From Streptomyces camponoticapitis (GTDB taxonomy: Bacteria > Actinomycetota > Actinomycetes > Streptomycetales > Streptomycetaceae), in the NCBI RefSeq assembly GCF_014646115.1, contig NZ_BMMV01000004.1:229966-293965 (forward strand): 64,000 nt of DNA. Reading direction: 5' to 3'. Numbering within the stretch: the stretch's first letter is position 1; the number at the start of each line of letters is the position of its first letter. The translations under genes and the position numbers were made by a program. The notes beneath the pieces are model-generated. The model was not told the DNA's origin and searched no databases. It worked only from the letters and a program-made list of their open reading frames with translations. Positions 15,207 to 23,170 of this stretch are shown in pieces.

Positions 15207-16583
15207 CCGCCAGTACCGCCCCCGCGAGGGCGACCACCACCCAGGCGCCACCGCCCCAGGCCCCCGGCTCCTCGCTTCTCCTCGGCCACGCGCGGGAACT
15301 CCAGAAGGACACGATCACCGCCCTGGCCGGACTGTCGGAGGCCGCCGCCGACGGCGTGGCCGGCTTCCGCATCGGCCCCGGCCGGGCGGTCGTCGTCTCC
15401 ACCGCCGCGACCGTGCGCGAGGTTCTCATCGAGCGTGCCGCCGACTACGGGCGGGGCAAGCGCCAGACACGGGCGCTGGAGCCGCTGATGGGACAGGGGC
15501 TGCTGGTCGGTGAGGGCGAGACGCACGCGCGGCAGCACCGTATCGTCCTGCCGCACCTCTCGCCCCGCCAGGTGCCCAAGCACGCCGACACGATCGTCGC
15601 CGAGGCGGAGCGGTTCCTGGCCCGCTGGTCGGAGCCGGCCGAGGTCGACCTCGTCGCCGAGATGAACTCCCTGACGATGGACATCGTCACCCAACTGCTC
15701 TTCAGCGCCTCGTCGCGGGACAACCGCGCGCTGGCCCGCGCGATCACCGAGGCGTTCGCGTGGGAGATGCACGCCATCACCAGCGTGGTGGGTCTGCCGC
15801 TCTGGGTCCCCACGCCCAGGAACCGCCGCGCCCGCCGCAACATCGCTCTCATCCGCCGCTGGATCGCCGAGTTCATCACGCAGCGGCGGGCGTCCCCGGA
15901 CCGGGCGGAGACGGTCGACCTGCTGACGGACCTGATGAACACCCGCTACGAGGACGGCAGCGGCATGGCCCGACGGTCTGCTCTTCGACGAGGCACTGAC
16001 CGCGTGGGGCGCGTCCCAGGAGACCTTCGCCGACGCGCAGGCCTGGACGCTCTACCTGCTCGCCACCCATGACGCGGTGCGCGCGCGGGTCCTGGAGGAA
16101 GTGGACTCGGTCCTCGGCCGCCGTACGGTCACCTTCGGGGACCTGGCCCTGCTCCCGTACTGCATGCAGGTCTTCAAGGAGGCCATGCGGCTCTACCCGC
16201 CGGCGTCGATGATCCCCCGGCAGGCGGTCAGGGACACGACGGTGGGCGGCTACACCATCAAGGCGGGCACGATGGTCTTCATCAACGCCTACAGCCTGCA
16301 CCAGCGGGCGGAGGTGTTCGAGGACCCGGAGACGTTCGACCCGGACCGCTTCGAACGCTCCCGCGAGAAGGCGCTGCCCAAGAGCGCGTATCTGCCGTTC
16401 GGGACGGGTGGGAACGTCTGCCCCGGCAGCCATCTCGCCATGATGGAGGGGCACCTGCTCACCGCCGTCATGGCGCAGCGGCTCCGTGTCGAGCTGCTGC
16501 CCGGTCAGCGGATCCGCCCGCAGCTGCTGGTCAATCTGCGGCCGAGTCCGGGGGTGCGGGCCCGAGTGGCCCTCCGGGACTGA
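15203..16583 (+). pseudogene. Cytochrome P450 interrupted by a +1 frameshift
   Basis: The first frame encodes a clear P450 N-terminal half up to YEDGSGM, then turns into Arg-rich sequence; the second half (ATHDAVRARVLEEV to the stop at 16583) lies in the next frame. The full span is 1381 bases, one more than a multiple of three. Removing one C from the CCC run at 15969-15971 restores a 459-codon P450 reading GMADGLLFDEAL at the junction. K-helix EAMR and haem loop FGTGGNVCPG (Asn where Arg or His is usual) are intact. The I-helix reads WGASQETF in place of the AGxETT type, which may be divergence or decay. Either a true mutation or an assembly error. Translationally coupled to the desaturase. 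Confidence 0.8.
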
Positions 16584-16596
16584 CGCGCGCGCGGCG

Positions 16597-16632
16597 AGCC
16601 CGGTGAGAGCGGTCTGGCCGTCTCACCGGGCT
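16597..16632. terminator. Hairpin terminator between convergent genes
   Basis: A perfect 12-bp stem (AGCCCGGTGAGA / TCTCACCGGGCT) with a 12-base loop lies 13 bases after the P450 stop and 25 bases from the end of the convergent VOC gene. Confidence 0.85.
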
Positions 16633-16657
16633 CTGCGGTCACAGCGCACCCGCGCGG

Positions 16658-17074
16658 CTAGGACTTCGGCTGGGTGAAGCGGATGTTGTTGCCGAACGGG
16701 TCGCGGAGCCCGCAGTCGATGCCGTACGGGCGGTCGGTGGGCTCCTCGGTGAACTCGACACCGCGCGACTTCAGCGTCTCGTACGTCCCACGGCAGTCGT
16801 CCGTGGTGAAGATGAGCGAGCCGCCCGTCGCGCCCTTGGTCACCAGTTCGCGGACCTGCTGCGCGGTCTCCTCGGACATCGCCGGAGGGCCCGGCTTCTC
16901 CAGCAGGATCTGGCGGTCGGGGTGACCGGGGACGTTGACGGTGAGCCAGCGCATGAAGCCGAGGTCGGCGTCGGTGTTGACCTCCAGGCCGAGGGTGCCG
17001 ACGTAGAAGTCGAGTGCTTCGTCCTGGTCGAGGACGTAGATCTGCGAGTGCGTGATTGCGTTGAACATGGTCAT
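16658..17074 (-). CDS. VOC family protein
   Basis: A 138-residue single-domain VOC protein: 'FNAITHSQIYVLDQDEALDFY' opens the first beta-alpha-beta unit (metal-ligand-like His), 'GLEVNTDADLGFMRWLTVNV' follows, and the C-terminal unit ends 'GLRDPFGNNIRFTQ', where Asn replaces the usual metal-binding Glu/His pattern. Such single-domain proteins are common in Streptomyces and often of unknown substrate. It follows an AraC-type regulator on the same strand after 62 bases, so the two are probably co-transcribed. Several starts are clustered (GTG 17077, ATG 17074, ATG 17068); none has a strong ribosome site. Confidence 0.83.
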   Translation of the reverse strand: MTMFNAITHSQIYVLDQDEALDFYVGTLGLEVNTDADLGFMRWLTVNVPGHPDRQILLEKPGPPAMSEETAQQVRELVTKGATGGSLIFTTDDCRGTYETLKSRGVEFTEEPTDRPYGIDCGLRDPFGNNIRFTQPKS

Positions 17075-17136
17075 CACGCTACGGCCCGGACCGGACGAAA
17101 ACTTGTCCAGAACTGCTCAGTCGCCGGGGGACGGGG

Positions 17137-17535
17137 TCAGGTGCTCGGCCGTGTCCACGCCTTGGTGAAGCACGTCGGTACGTATCCGGTGGCCGCCACC
17201 GTCTCCCTGCGGTACGTCCTCGGCGGCCGGCCCACGATGTCACGGAAGGTGCGGCTGAAGGTCGCGGGACTGCCGAAGCCGACCTCGTAGCAGATGTCCG
17301 TCACGCTCCGGTCCGTCTCCCGCAGCAGGAACATCGCGCGCTCGACCCGTCGGCGCTGGAGGTAACGGTGCGGGGTCTCGCCGAAGGTGGCACGGAAGGT
17401 CCGTGTGAAGTGCGCCTGCGACACATGCGCGATCCGCGCCAGGGCAGGCACGTCGAGCGGCTGCGCGTAGTCGCGGTCCATCGCGTCGCGCACCCGCAGC
17501 ATGCGGCGATTGCTCTCCTCCACGGCGCGGCTCAC
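17137..17535 (-). CDS. Short AraC-family transcriptional regulator
   Basis: A 132-residue regulator consisting almost only of the AraC/XylS DNA-binding domain: two helix-turn-helix units, 'VPALARIAHVSQAHFTRTFRATFG' (residues ~29-52) and 'SVTDICYEVGFGSPATFSRTFRDIVG' (residues ~78-103), closing with the family's 'RPPRTYR'. There is no ligand-binding domain, as in the SoxS/MarA-size class, so its activity is likely set by expression level or by a partner. It precedes the VOC gene in the same orientation. GTG start at 17535. Confidence 0.88.
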   Translation of the reverse strand: MSRAVEESNRRMLRVRDAMDRDYAQPLDVPALARIAHVSQAHFTRTFRATFGETPHRYLQRRRVERAMFLLRETDRSVTDICYEVGFGSPATFSRTFRDIVGRPPRTYRRETVAATGYVPTCFTKAWTRPST

Positions 17536-17581
17536 CGGGCCATCACATCACGGTCGAACCGGCTCCCGCGCCGGTGCCCGG

Positions 17582-18139
17582 CTACGCGGTCGCGGCACCG
17601 TTGTCCGCGTCCGTAGCGCCGACTCCGCTCCTCTCCGCGAGCACCGCGATACGGCGGCTGACCACCACGGTCGCCGCGGCCGCGCTCAGCGCGAAGGCGG
17701 CCATCAGGACGGCCGGCCGGTCCAGCGTGTGCTCGGTGAAGTGGTCGAGCGAGTAGCGCCCCGGCCCGGTGACACCGAGAGCGGCGGCGACAAGGCCGAC
17801 GAGAGCGGGGTGCTCGAAGCCGCCCGAGTGGGAGAAGAAGCCGGCGGGAGCGTGCACGGAGACGGCCCCCGACATGGCACCCGCGGCGGCGGCGCCCGCC
17901 ACCGGGGTCGCGAATCCGAGGGCGAGGAGGGTGCCGCTGGCCGTCTCCCCCACGCCCGAGGCGATCGCGCTCTCCCGGGGCGGGATGAAGCCCATCTGAT
18001 CCATCGCCTCGGTCGTGCCCCGGATACCGCCCCCGCCGAACCAGCCGAAGAGCTTCTGCGAACCGTTGGCGATCAGGACACTGCCGACTCCGAGTCGGAG
18101 GGCGAGCAGCCCGATGTCCCTGCGCTGGGTGAAGGACAT
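17582..18139 (-). CDS. DoxX family membrane protein
   Basis: A 185-residue membrane protein with four hydrophobic helices and the DoxX opening: 'LLALRLGVGSVLIANGSQKLFGWFGGGG' includes the conserved G-x-x-K-L-F-G-x-F-G-G pattern. DoxX proteins are linked to quinone-dependent oxidation and to redox and thiol stress in actinobacteria, but enzymatic roles vary. A C-terminal hydrophilic tail of ~20 residues follows the last helix. Start at ATG 18139 (MSFTQRRD); the longer reading upstream overlaps another gene and is not supported. Confidence 0.85.
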   Translation of the reverse strand: MSFTQRRDIGLLALRLGVGSVLIANGSQKLFGWFGGGGIRGTTEAMDQMGFIPPRESAIASGVGETASGTLLALGFATPVAGAAAAGAMSGAVSVHAPAGFFSHSGGFEHPALVGLVAAALGVTGPGRYSLDHFTEHTLDRPAVLMAAFALSAAAATVVVSRRIAVLAERSGVGATDADNGAATA

Positions 18140-18240
18140 GAGGTCCGGCCTTTCCGTGGGCGTGAGAAGCGAGGTCTGCTTCCCAGCTTCAGGCGGCGCC
18201 ACGCATCGCGCACGCGCTGGGCCGCCGCCGGGGGCACGCT

Positions 18241-18711
18241 TCAGGGCGCGTCCTCGGCAGGGCCCGCCGCGTGGGTGTGCAGCCGGGCCCAGAACGTGGT
18301 CGAGGCTCCCCCCTCGTACCCGTGGGCCTGGGCGAGCGCGGCGACGATGGACAGACCCCGGCCGCTCTCCCCGGCGTGTCCCAGGTCCTGCTCGGGACCG
18401 CTCGGATAAGGGATGTGGCCCTGGTCGGTGACGCTTATCGTCAGGGCGCCACGGCCCCGATGGAGCCCCCGGTGGAGCGCGACGCGCACCGGACTTCGAC
18501 CGTGGCGGAGCGCGTTGGTCACCAACTCGCACACCACGAGGACGGCGTCGTCGACGGTGGCGCGCGGCAGCCGCCACCGCCGCAGCACACCGGCCGCCCT
18601 CCGGCGGGCGTGAGCGGCCCCCGTGAGATCAGTGTCGGGCAGACACCAGACGTGCCGGTCCTCGGCGGCGGGCGGGCTGGGGGCAGCGCGCTGAACGGCC
18701 AAAATCTCCAT
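18241..18711 (-). CDS. RsbW-like ATP-binding protein (GHKL fold)
   Basis: A 156-residue protein with a stand-alone histidine-kinase-type ATPase domain: N box 'VVCELVTNALRHG', G1 region 'VTDQG', and G2 'ESGRGLSIVAALA'. Streptomycetes have many of these anti-sigma-like proteins; most lack a known partner. It is divergent from, and 189 bases away from, an XRE-family regulator. In Streptomyces such ATPases often pair with XRE regulators of the WhiJ type, but the regulator here has a different C-terminal domain. Start at ATG 18711. Confidence 0.85.
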   Translation of the reverse strand: MEILAVQRAAPSPPAAEDRHVWCLPDTDLTGAAHARRRAAGVLRRWRLPRATVDDAVLVVCELVTNALRHGRSPVRVALHRGLHRGRGALTISVTDQGHIPYPSGPEQDLGHAGESGRGLSIVAALAQAHGYEGGASTTFWARLHTHAAGPAEDAP

Positions 18712-18900
18712 GGTCCTCTCCTGGGAACGAAAATCTCCACGACCCACACAAACGCCTGCCGCCACTTCGGGGAAGGGTGTGATGGTGACCGGACGCCCCG
18801 GTGTCCGGTCTCCCGGCGCGCCGCCACAGCCACGGAGAGGCACGATGGAACGGGTGTACCGCCCCGGCGTCGCCGGTGGCCCGTGCCCGGAGGTGGCGAG

Positions 18901-19767
18901 ATGGGGAAAGCGGAGCTGCCCCCTCAGTCGGACATGCAGAAGATCATGCGTACCTGGCGGGCGCGCCGGGATCTGGAAGACGTTCCCGGAATGAGGGATC
19001 TGCCCCGCCACCGGCACCGCCGCGGCCGGCTCACGCAGTCGATCATGGCCGATCTGCTCGGAGTGGACGAGCGCCACTACCGTCGCCTCGAACACGGCGA
19101 GGGGCGGATCAGCAAGGACCTGGTCAGGGACTGCGCCCGGATTCTGGACCTGAACCCGGCCGAGGCGTCCGCCCTGTACGTGTGGTCCGGTCACCAGCCG
19201 CCACGCACCGTCGTCCCGGAGCACCCCGACGTCCCGGACGACCTGCTCGGCCTGCTGCACCGCATCGGCCACGGTGCCTACTGGAGCGACGACACCTACA
19301 CCGTTCTCGCCTACAACTGCCGCGCGGCCTGGCACTGGCCCTGGATGCAGCGCCCCGGCGCCAATGTCATGGAGGAACTCCTCGCCCCCTCCTCCCAGGG
19401 GCGCGAACAGTGCCGGCAGTGGGAGACCCGCTGGGCGCCCTACATGGTCGCCGAGCTGCGCCGCAGCTCGATCGTGGACTCGGAGCACGACCCGATCCAG
19501 CGCGTGGTGCGCCGGGTCCGCCGCTCGGCCGAGGTGCGGCGCCTGTGGGACGGCGACGAACGCGCGGAGATGAGCCTGCACCCCTACGGCACGGTGCGCC
19601 CGATGGTCCTGCCGCTCACCGGCCGGGTCCATGTCTCGGTCCAGGCACTGGCCCCGCTGGCCCACCCGGGCCTGCGGATGATCGTGGGCATCCCGGTCGA
19701 CTTCACGGAACCGGACCTCCCGGTGGGCCCACCGCCCCCGCCACGGCCGACGGACGCGGAGCATTAG
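18901..19767 (+). CDS. XRE-family regulator with MmyB-like ligand-binding domain
   Basis: A 288-residue regulator starting at ATG 18901 behind GGAGGTG. Residues ~40-95 are an XRE-type helix-turn-helix (RLTQSIMADLLGVDERHYRRLEHG); residues ~110-270 resemble the MmyB-like MLTR domain that binds small ligands ('VLAYNCRAAWHWPWMQRPGANVM' in the position of 'vlawN..a..l' and a late 'RMIVGIPVDF'). MmyB/MLTR regulators often control adjacent oxidoreductases, but none is adjacent here. The C-terminus ends in a proline run. Confidence 0.83.
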   Translation: MGKAELPPQSDMQKIMRTWRARRDLEDVPGMRDLPRHRHRRGRLTQSIMADLLGVDERHYRRLEHGEGRISKDLVRDCARILDLNPAEASALYVWSGHQPPRTVVPEHPDVPDDLLGLLHRIGHGAYWSDDTYTVLAYNCRAAWHWPWMQRPGANVMEELLAPSSQGREQCRQWETRWAPYMVAELRRSSIVDSEHDPIQRVVRRVRRSAEVRRLWDGDERAEMSLHPYGTVRPMVLPLTGRVHVSVQALAPLAHPGLRMIVGIPVDFTEPDLPVGPPPPPRPTDAEH

Positions 19768-19871
19768 AAAATGGGTGGCGGGCACGGTGGGGGAGGCGCT
19801 AAATTCCCACGTGTTCCGAGGGACCGGTGGGGTCCCGTCGGCCGTGTGTGTGAACCGGGAGGTGTGTACCG

Positions 19872-19943
19872 ATGGCTGTCGCCGCGATGGGCCTTGCCCG
19901 CAATCAGCTGATCGTTCATGTCACCTCCGTGGTCTCCGGCTGA
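19872..19943 (+). CDS. Possible 23-codon leader peptide upstream of rsgA
   Basis: ATG 19872 follows a well-placed GGGAGGTG and opens a 23-codon frame (MAVAAMGLARNQLIVHVTSV and three further residues) ending in TGA 64 bases before the rsgA start. The good ribosome site and clean short frame suggest real initiation; a regulatory leader or a small membrane-active peptide are both possible. No attenuator hairpin is obvious after it. Confidence 0.35.
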   Translation: MAVAAMGLARNQLIVHVTSVVSG

Positions 19944-20007
19944 CCTTTCTCTCTTCTCGCGCCTGACCGGCGCGTACGCCGGGGCCGCCCTTGTGAAGGG
20001 TTCCCCC

Positions 20008-21120
20008 TTGTCTTTCTCTGCTGCCTCATCCGAGGCTTCCTCCACCGCTCATCCGCTCGCCCCGTACGGCTGGGACGAGGGCTGGGAGGCGGAGTTCACC
20101 CCGTACGCCGCGCAAGGCCTGCTGCCCGGGCGGGTCGTGCGGGTCGACCGGGGTCAGTGCGATGTCGTCACCCCCGGCGGCCCCGTGCGGGCCGACACCG
20201 AGTTCGTCGTGCCGCGCGACCCGCTGAAGGTCGTGTGCACCGGGGACATGGTCGCGGTGGACCCCGGCGGTGATCCGCGGTACGTGCGGACGCTGCTGCC
20301 GCGCCGTACCGCCTTCGTACGGTCCACCTCGTCCCAGCGCTCCGAGGGCCAGATCCTCGCGGCCAACGTCGAACACGCGATCATCGCCGTATCGCTCGCC
20401 GTCGAGCTGGACCTGGGGCGGATCGAGCGGTTCCTGGCCCTGGCCTGGGAGAGCGGTGCGCAGCCGCTCGTCGTGCTCACCAAGGCCGACCTCGTACCGG
20501 ACCCGACGGGGCTGTCGTATCTCGTCGACGATGTCGAGACCACGGCGCCCGGTGTGCGGGTGCTCGCCCTCAGCGCGACCACGGGGGAGGGCGTCGATGT
20601 GCTGTCGGCCGTCGTCTCCGGGAGTACGAGCGTGCTGCTCGGTGCCTCGGGCGCCGGGAAGTCGACCCTCGCCAACGCCCTGCTCGGCGAGGACGTCATG
20701 GAGGTCCAGGCCACCCGTGACGTCGACGGGAAGGGCCGGCACACCACGACCACCCGCAATCTCCTCGTGCTGCCCGGCGGCGGCGTCCTCATCGACACCC
20801 CTGGTCTGCGGGGTGTCGGGCTGTGGGACGCGGGGCAGGGCGTGGGACAGGTGTTCGCCGAGATCGAGGAACTGGCCGAGGGCTGCAGGTTCCACGACTG
20901 CGCCCACGGCAGCGAGCCGGGGTGCGCGGTGCTCGCCGCGCTGGCCGACGGTTCGCTGCCCGAGCGGCGGCTGGAGAGCTACCGCAAGCTGCTCAGGGAG
21001 AACCAGCGCATCGTCGCCAAGACCGACGCCCGGCTGCGGGCCGAGATCCGGCGTGACTGGCGGCTCAAGGGCGCGGAGGGCCGCGCGGCCATGGAGGCCA
21101 AGCGCGGCCGTATCCGGTAG
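20008..21120 (+). CDS. rsgA: Ribosome small subunit-dependent GTPase A
   Basis: A ~370-residue circularly permuted GTPase. An OB-fold-like N-terminal part is followed by G4 (LTKADL), G5 (LSATTGEG), G1 (GASGAGKST) and G3 (DTPG), the permuted order that defines RsgA/YjeQ. A zinc knuckle C-x4-H-D-C-x-H-x4-PGC (CRFHDCAHGSEPGC) near the C-terminus is intact. RsgA checks late assembly of the 30S subunit and is released by GTP hydrolysis. The start is set at TTG 20008, preceded at seven bases by GAAGGG, because the protein then begins with a Ser/Ala linker before 'YGWDEGWEAEF'; an ATG at 19918 in frame lacks a ribosome site and would overlap the small leader ORF. Confidence 0.9.
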   Translation: MSFSAASSEASSTAHPLAPYGWDEGWEAEFTPYAAQGLLPGRVVRVDRGQCDVVTPGGPVRADTEFVVPRDPLKVVCTGDMVAVDPGGDPRYVRTLLPRRTAFVRSTSSQRSEGQILAANVEHAIIAVSLAVELDLGRIERFLALAWESGAQPLVVLTKADLVPDPTGLSYLVDDVETTAPGVRVLALSATTGEGVDVLSAVVSGSTSVLLGASGAGKSTLANALLGEDVMEVQATRDVDGKGRHTTTTRNLLVLPGGGVLIDTPGLRGVGLWDAGQGVGQVFAEIEELAEGCRFHDCAHGSEPGCAVLAALADGSLPERRLESYRKLLRENQRIVAKTDARLRAEIRRDWRLKGAEGRAAMEAKRGRIR

Positions 21121-21135
21121 CCGTACCAGCTGATC

Positions 21136-21168
21136 GGGGCCGGACTCCCGAACGGGGAGTCCGGCCCC
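21136..21168 (+). terminator. Hairpin terminator after rsgA
   Basis: A perfect 14-bp stem (GGGGCCGGACTCCC / GGGAGTCCGGCCCC) with a five-base loop begins 16 bases after the rsgA stop. Confidence 0.88.
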
Positions 21169-21240
21169 CGGCCCTGCCCCAGTTCCATGTCCGAATACCG
21201 CGAGTGGAGCCGCCGGACGCGACGCACACTGGACGGTGTG

Positions 21241-22746
21241 ATGGACGAAGAGACCAGGTACGAGGCGGTGGCCAGCCGCGACGCGCGCTTCGACGGCGCG
21301 TTCTTCTTCGCCGTCGAGACCACCGGCATCTACTGCCGGCCGAGCTGTCCGGCGGTCACCCCGAAGCGGAAGAACGTCCGCTTCTACCCCACCGCCGCCG
21401 CTGCCCAGGGCAGCGGCTTCCGCGCCTGCCGCCGGTGCAGGCCCGACGCCGTGCCCGGGTCGGCGGAGTGGAACGTACGCGCCGATGTCGTCGGCCGTGC
21501 CATGCGGATGATCGGCGACGGGGTCGTGGACCGCGAGGGTGTCCCCGGACTGGCCGGGCGGCTCGGCTACAGCGCCCGGCAGGTCCAGCGCCAGCTGGCC
21601 GCCGAACTGGGCGCCGGGCCCGTCGCCCTCGCCCGCGCGCAGCGCGCCCACACCGCCAGGACGCTGCTCCAGACCACTGTCCTGCCGGTCACGGAGATCG
21701 CCTTCGCAGCCGGATTCGCGAGCGTGCGGCAGTTCAACGACACGATCCGGCAGATCTACGCCCGTACCCCGAGCGGCCTGCGCGCCGAGTCCGGCAACGG
21801 CATGAGCGGCATGAGCGGCAGAAGCGGCACGAGCGGCAGAAGGGGCATGAACGGCGGGAGGAACAGGAGCGGCACCAGCCGCACGAGTACCACCGGTGAA
21901 CGCCTCCCCACCGCGCCCTCCCTCGCCGGTATCCCCCTGCGGCTCGCCTACCGCGGCGCCTACGCGGCCCGCGAGATGTTCGACCTGCTCGCCGACGAGG
22001 CCGTCCCCTCCGTCGAGGAGGTCATCGGCGAGCCCGGCGCCCGCGCCTACCGGCGTACGCTCCGCCTGCCGCACGGCCCCGGAGTCGTCTCGGTCGACGA
22101 ATCCCTCCCGGCGACGGGCGCCGCCGCGGGCGCCCGCTCCGGCTGGCTGGAGGCCCGGATCCACCTCACCGACCTGCGCGATCTCACCACCGCCGTTGGG
22201 CGGCTCCGCCGGCTCCTCGACCTCGACGCCGATCCGTACGCCGTGGACGAACGCCTCGCCGCCGACCCCCTCCTCGCGCCGCTCGTCGCCGCCCGCCCCG
22301 GACTGCGGGCGCCGGGCACCGCCGACCCCGAGGAGTACGCGCTGCGTGTCCACGTCGGTCCCGCCGAGGCGCGGCGGCTCGTCGCCGCGTACGGGGAGAC
22401 GGTCGAGCGCCCCTGCGGCGGACTCACCCGGCTCTTCCCCGCGCCCGCCGCCCTGGTGGACGACGCCGTGGCCGGCCCGCTCGCCACCGCGCTCGCCGCG
22501 GGCACCGTACGGCTCGACGCCGGAGCGAGCCGCGACGAGGCCGAGCGGGCACTGCTCACCGTGCCCGGAGTGACGGCCCGCACGGCTGCCCTCGTCCGGA
22601 TGCGCGGCCTGGGCGATCCGGACGTGGCACCGCCGGCACCGGACGGCGGTCCGGGCCGGGCGGCGTGGCGGCCGTGGCGTTCCTACGCGGCCTGGCATCT
22701 GAAGGTCCGGGCCGGTCAGGCCGTTTCGTCCAGCCCCCAGCTGTGA
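21241..22746 (+). CDS. Ada-AlkA fusion: methyl-responsive activator with 3-methyladenine glycosylase domain
   Basis: A 501-residue fusion. Residues ~1-80: Ada zinc domain with the four Cys (GIYCRPSC and ACRRC), one of which takes methyl groups from phosphotriesters. Residues ~85-185: AraC-type double helix-turn-helix. Residues ~188-220: Ser/Gly/Met/Arg repeats. Residues ~225-500: AlkA-type glycosylase. The last part is odd: the helix carrying the usual GQQVS element reads HVGPAEARRL, the hairpin-helix-hairpin reads VPGVTARTA, and the segment around the catalytic Asp is short (APPAPDGGPG) before 'AWRPWRSYAAWHL'. Activity of the glycosylase half is therefore uncertain. Start at ATG 21241; an upstream in-frame ATG at 21187 is possible. 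Confidence 0.85.
   Translation: MDEETRYEAVASRDARFDGAFFFAVETTGIYCRPSCPAVTPKRKNVRFYPTAAAAQGSGFRACRRCRPDAVPGSAEWNVRADVVGRAMRMIGDGVVDREGVPGLAGRLGYSARQVQRQLAAELGAGPVALARAQRAHTARTLLQTTVLPVTEIAFAAGFASVRQFNDTIRQIYARTPSGLRAESGNGMSGMSGRSGTSGRRGMNGGRNRSGTSRTSTTGERLPTAPSLAGIPLRLAYRGAYAAREMFDLLADEAVPSVEEVIGEPGARAYRRTLRLPHGPGVVSVDESLPATGAAAGARSGWLEARIHLTDLRDLTTAVGRLRRLLDLDADPYAVDERLAADPLLAPLVAARPGLRAPGTADPEEYALRVHVGPAEARRLVAAYGETVERPCGGLTRLFPAPAALVDDAVAGPLATALAAGTVRLDAGASRDEAERALLTVPGVTARTAALVRMRGLGDPDVAPPAPDGGPGRAAWRPWRSYAAWHLKVRAGQAVSSSPQL
21802..21890 (+). repeat. Imperfect GGCATGAGC/GGCAGAAGC repeats inside ada-alkA
   Basis: Short degenerate direct repeats encode a Met/Ser/Gly/Arg/Thr-rich linker (GMSGMSGRSGTSGRRGMNGG) between the AraC-type and AlkA-type domains. 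Repeats of this kind are prone to length change without disturbing the frame when units are multiples of three. Confidence 0.65.
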
Positions 22747-23090
22747 ATCTTCCGCGGATGGATCCGGATCAGCTCCTCGCTGAAATGCGGCCCCAACTCG
22801 TGGGGCCCGGTGAGCAGTTCGGCCTCACCCCGGATGTCCACGCCCCGCACCTTCCAGGGCTTGAGGCTCACGATGTCGTCCACCACCAGTGCCACCAGGG
22901 GGTTGGCCCGGAGGTTCCGCCACTTCTTGGTGGTGCCCAGCGCGTAACCGCCGACCAGGATCGTGCCGTCCGCCTGCGGGAAGAAACCCACCGGGTTGGC
23001 CTGCGGCTGGCCCTTCGGGTCGACGGTGGCCAGCCGGCCCAGCCGCTGGGAGGAGAGATAGAGGCGCTCGGCCTCGCTGAATTCGGTCAT
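22716..23090 (-). CDS. PPOX-class F420-dependent oxidoreductase family protein
   Basis: A 124-residue split-barrel flavin/F420-binding protein: 'LSSQRLGRLATVDPKGQPQANPVGF' is the family opening, with 'KKWRNLRANPLVALVVDDI' in the middle and a short C-terminal 'IRIHPRKIHSWGLD', which is the signature end of the small Rv2061-like PPOX group. These proteins use F420, FMN or haem; the exact cofactor cannot be set from sequence. The 3' end overlaps that of the convergent ada-alkA gene by 31 bases. Confidence 0.88.
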   Translation of the reverse strand: MTEFSEAERLYLSSQRLGRLATVDPKGQPQANPVGFFPQADGTILVGGYALGTTKKWRNLRANPLVALVVDDIVSLKPWKVRGVDIRGEAELLTGPHELGPHFSEELIRIHPRKIHSWGLDETA

Positions 23091-23170
23091 GCCTCCAGCC
23101 TCACACGCCGGTAACTCCGCCCCGCTAGAATCCGGGCCCTGACCGCACAGGCTTTCCGGGGGAGTCCAGA

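Noticed and set aside
16077..16583. A separate gene for the second half of the P450
   Set aside because: It begins in mid-domain, lacks a ribosome site and continues the first half after a one-base shift. A single interrupted gene explains it better.
21187..21240. Longer start of ada-alkA at 21187
   Set aside because: The extra 18 residues are Arg-rich and precede the standard Ada opening; the start at 21241 fits the family better, though neither has a strong ribosome site.
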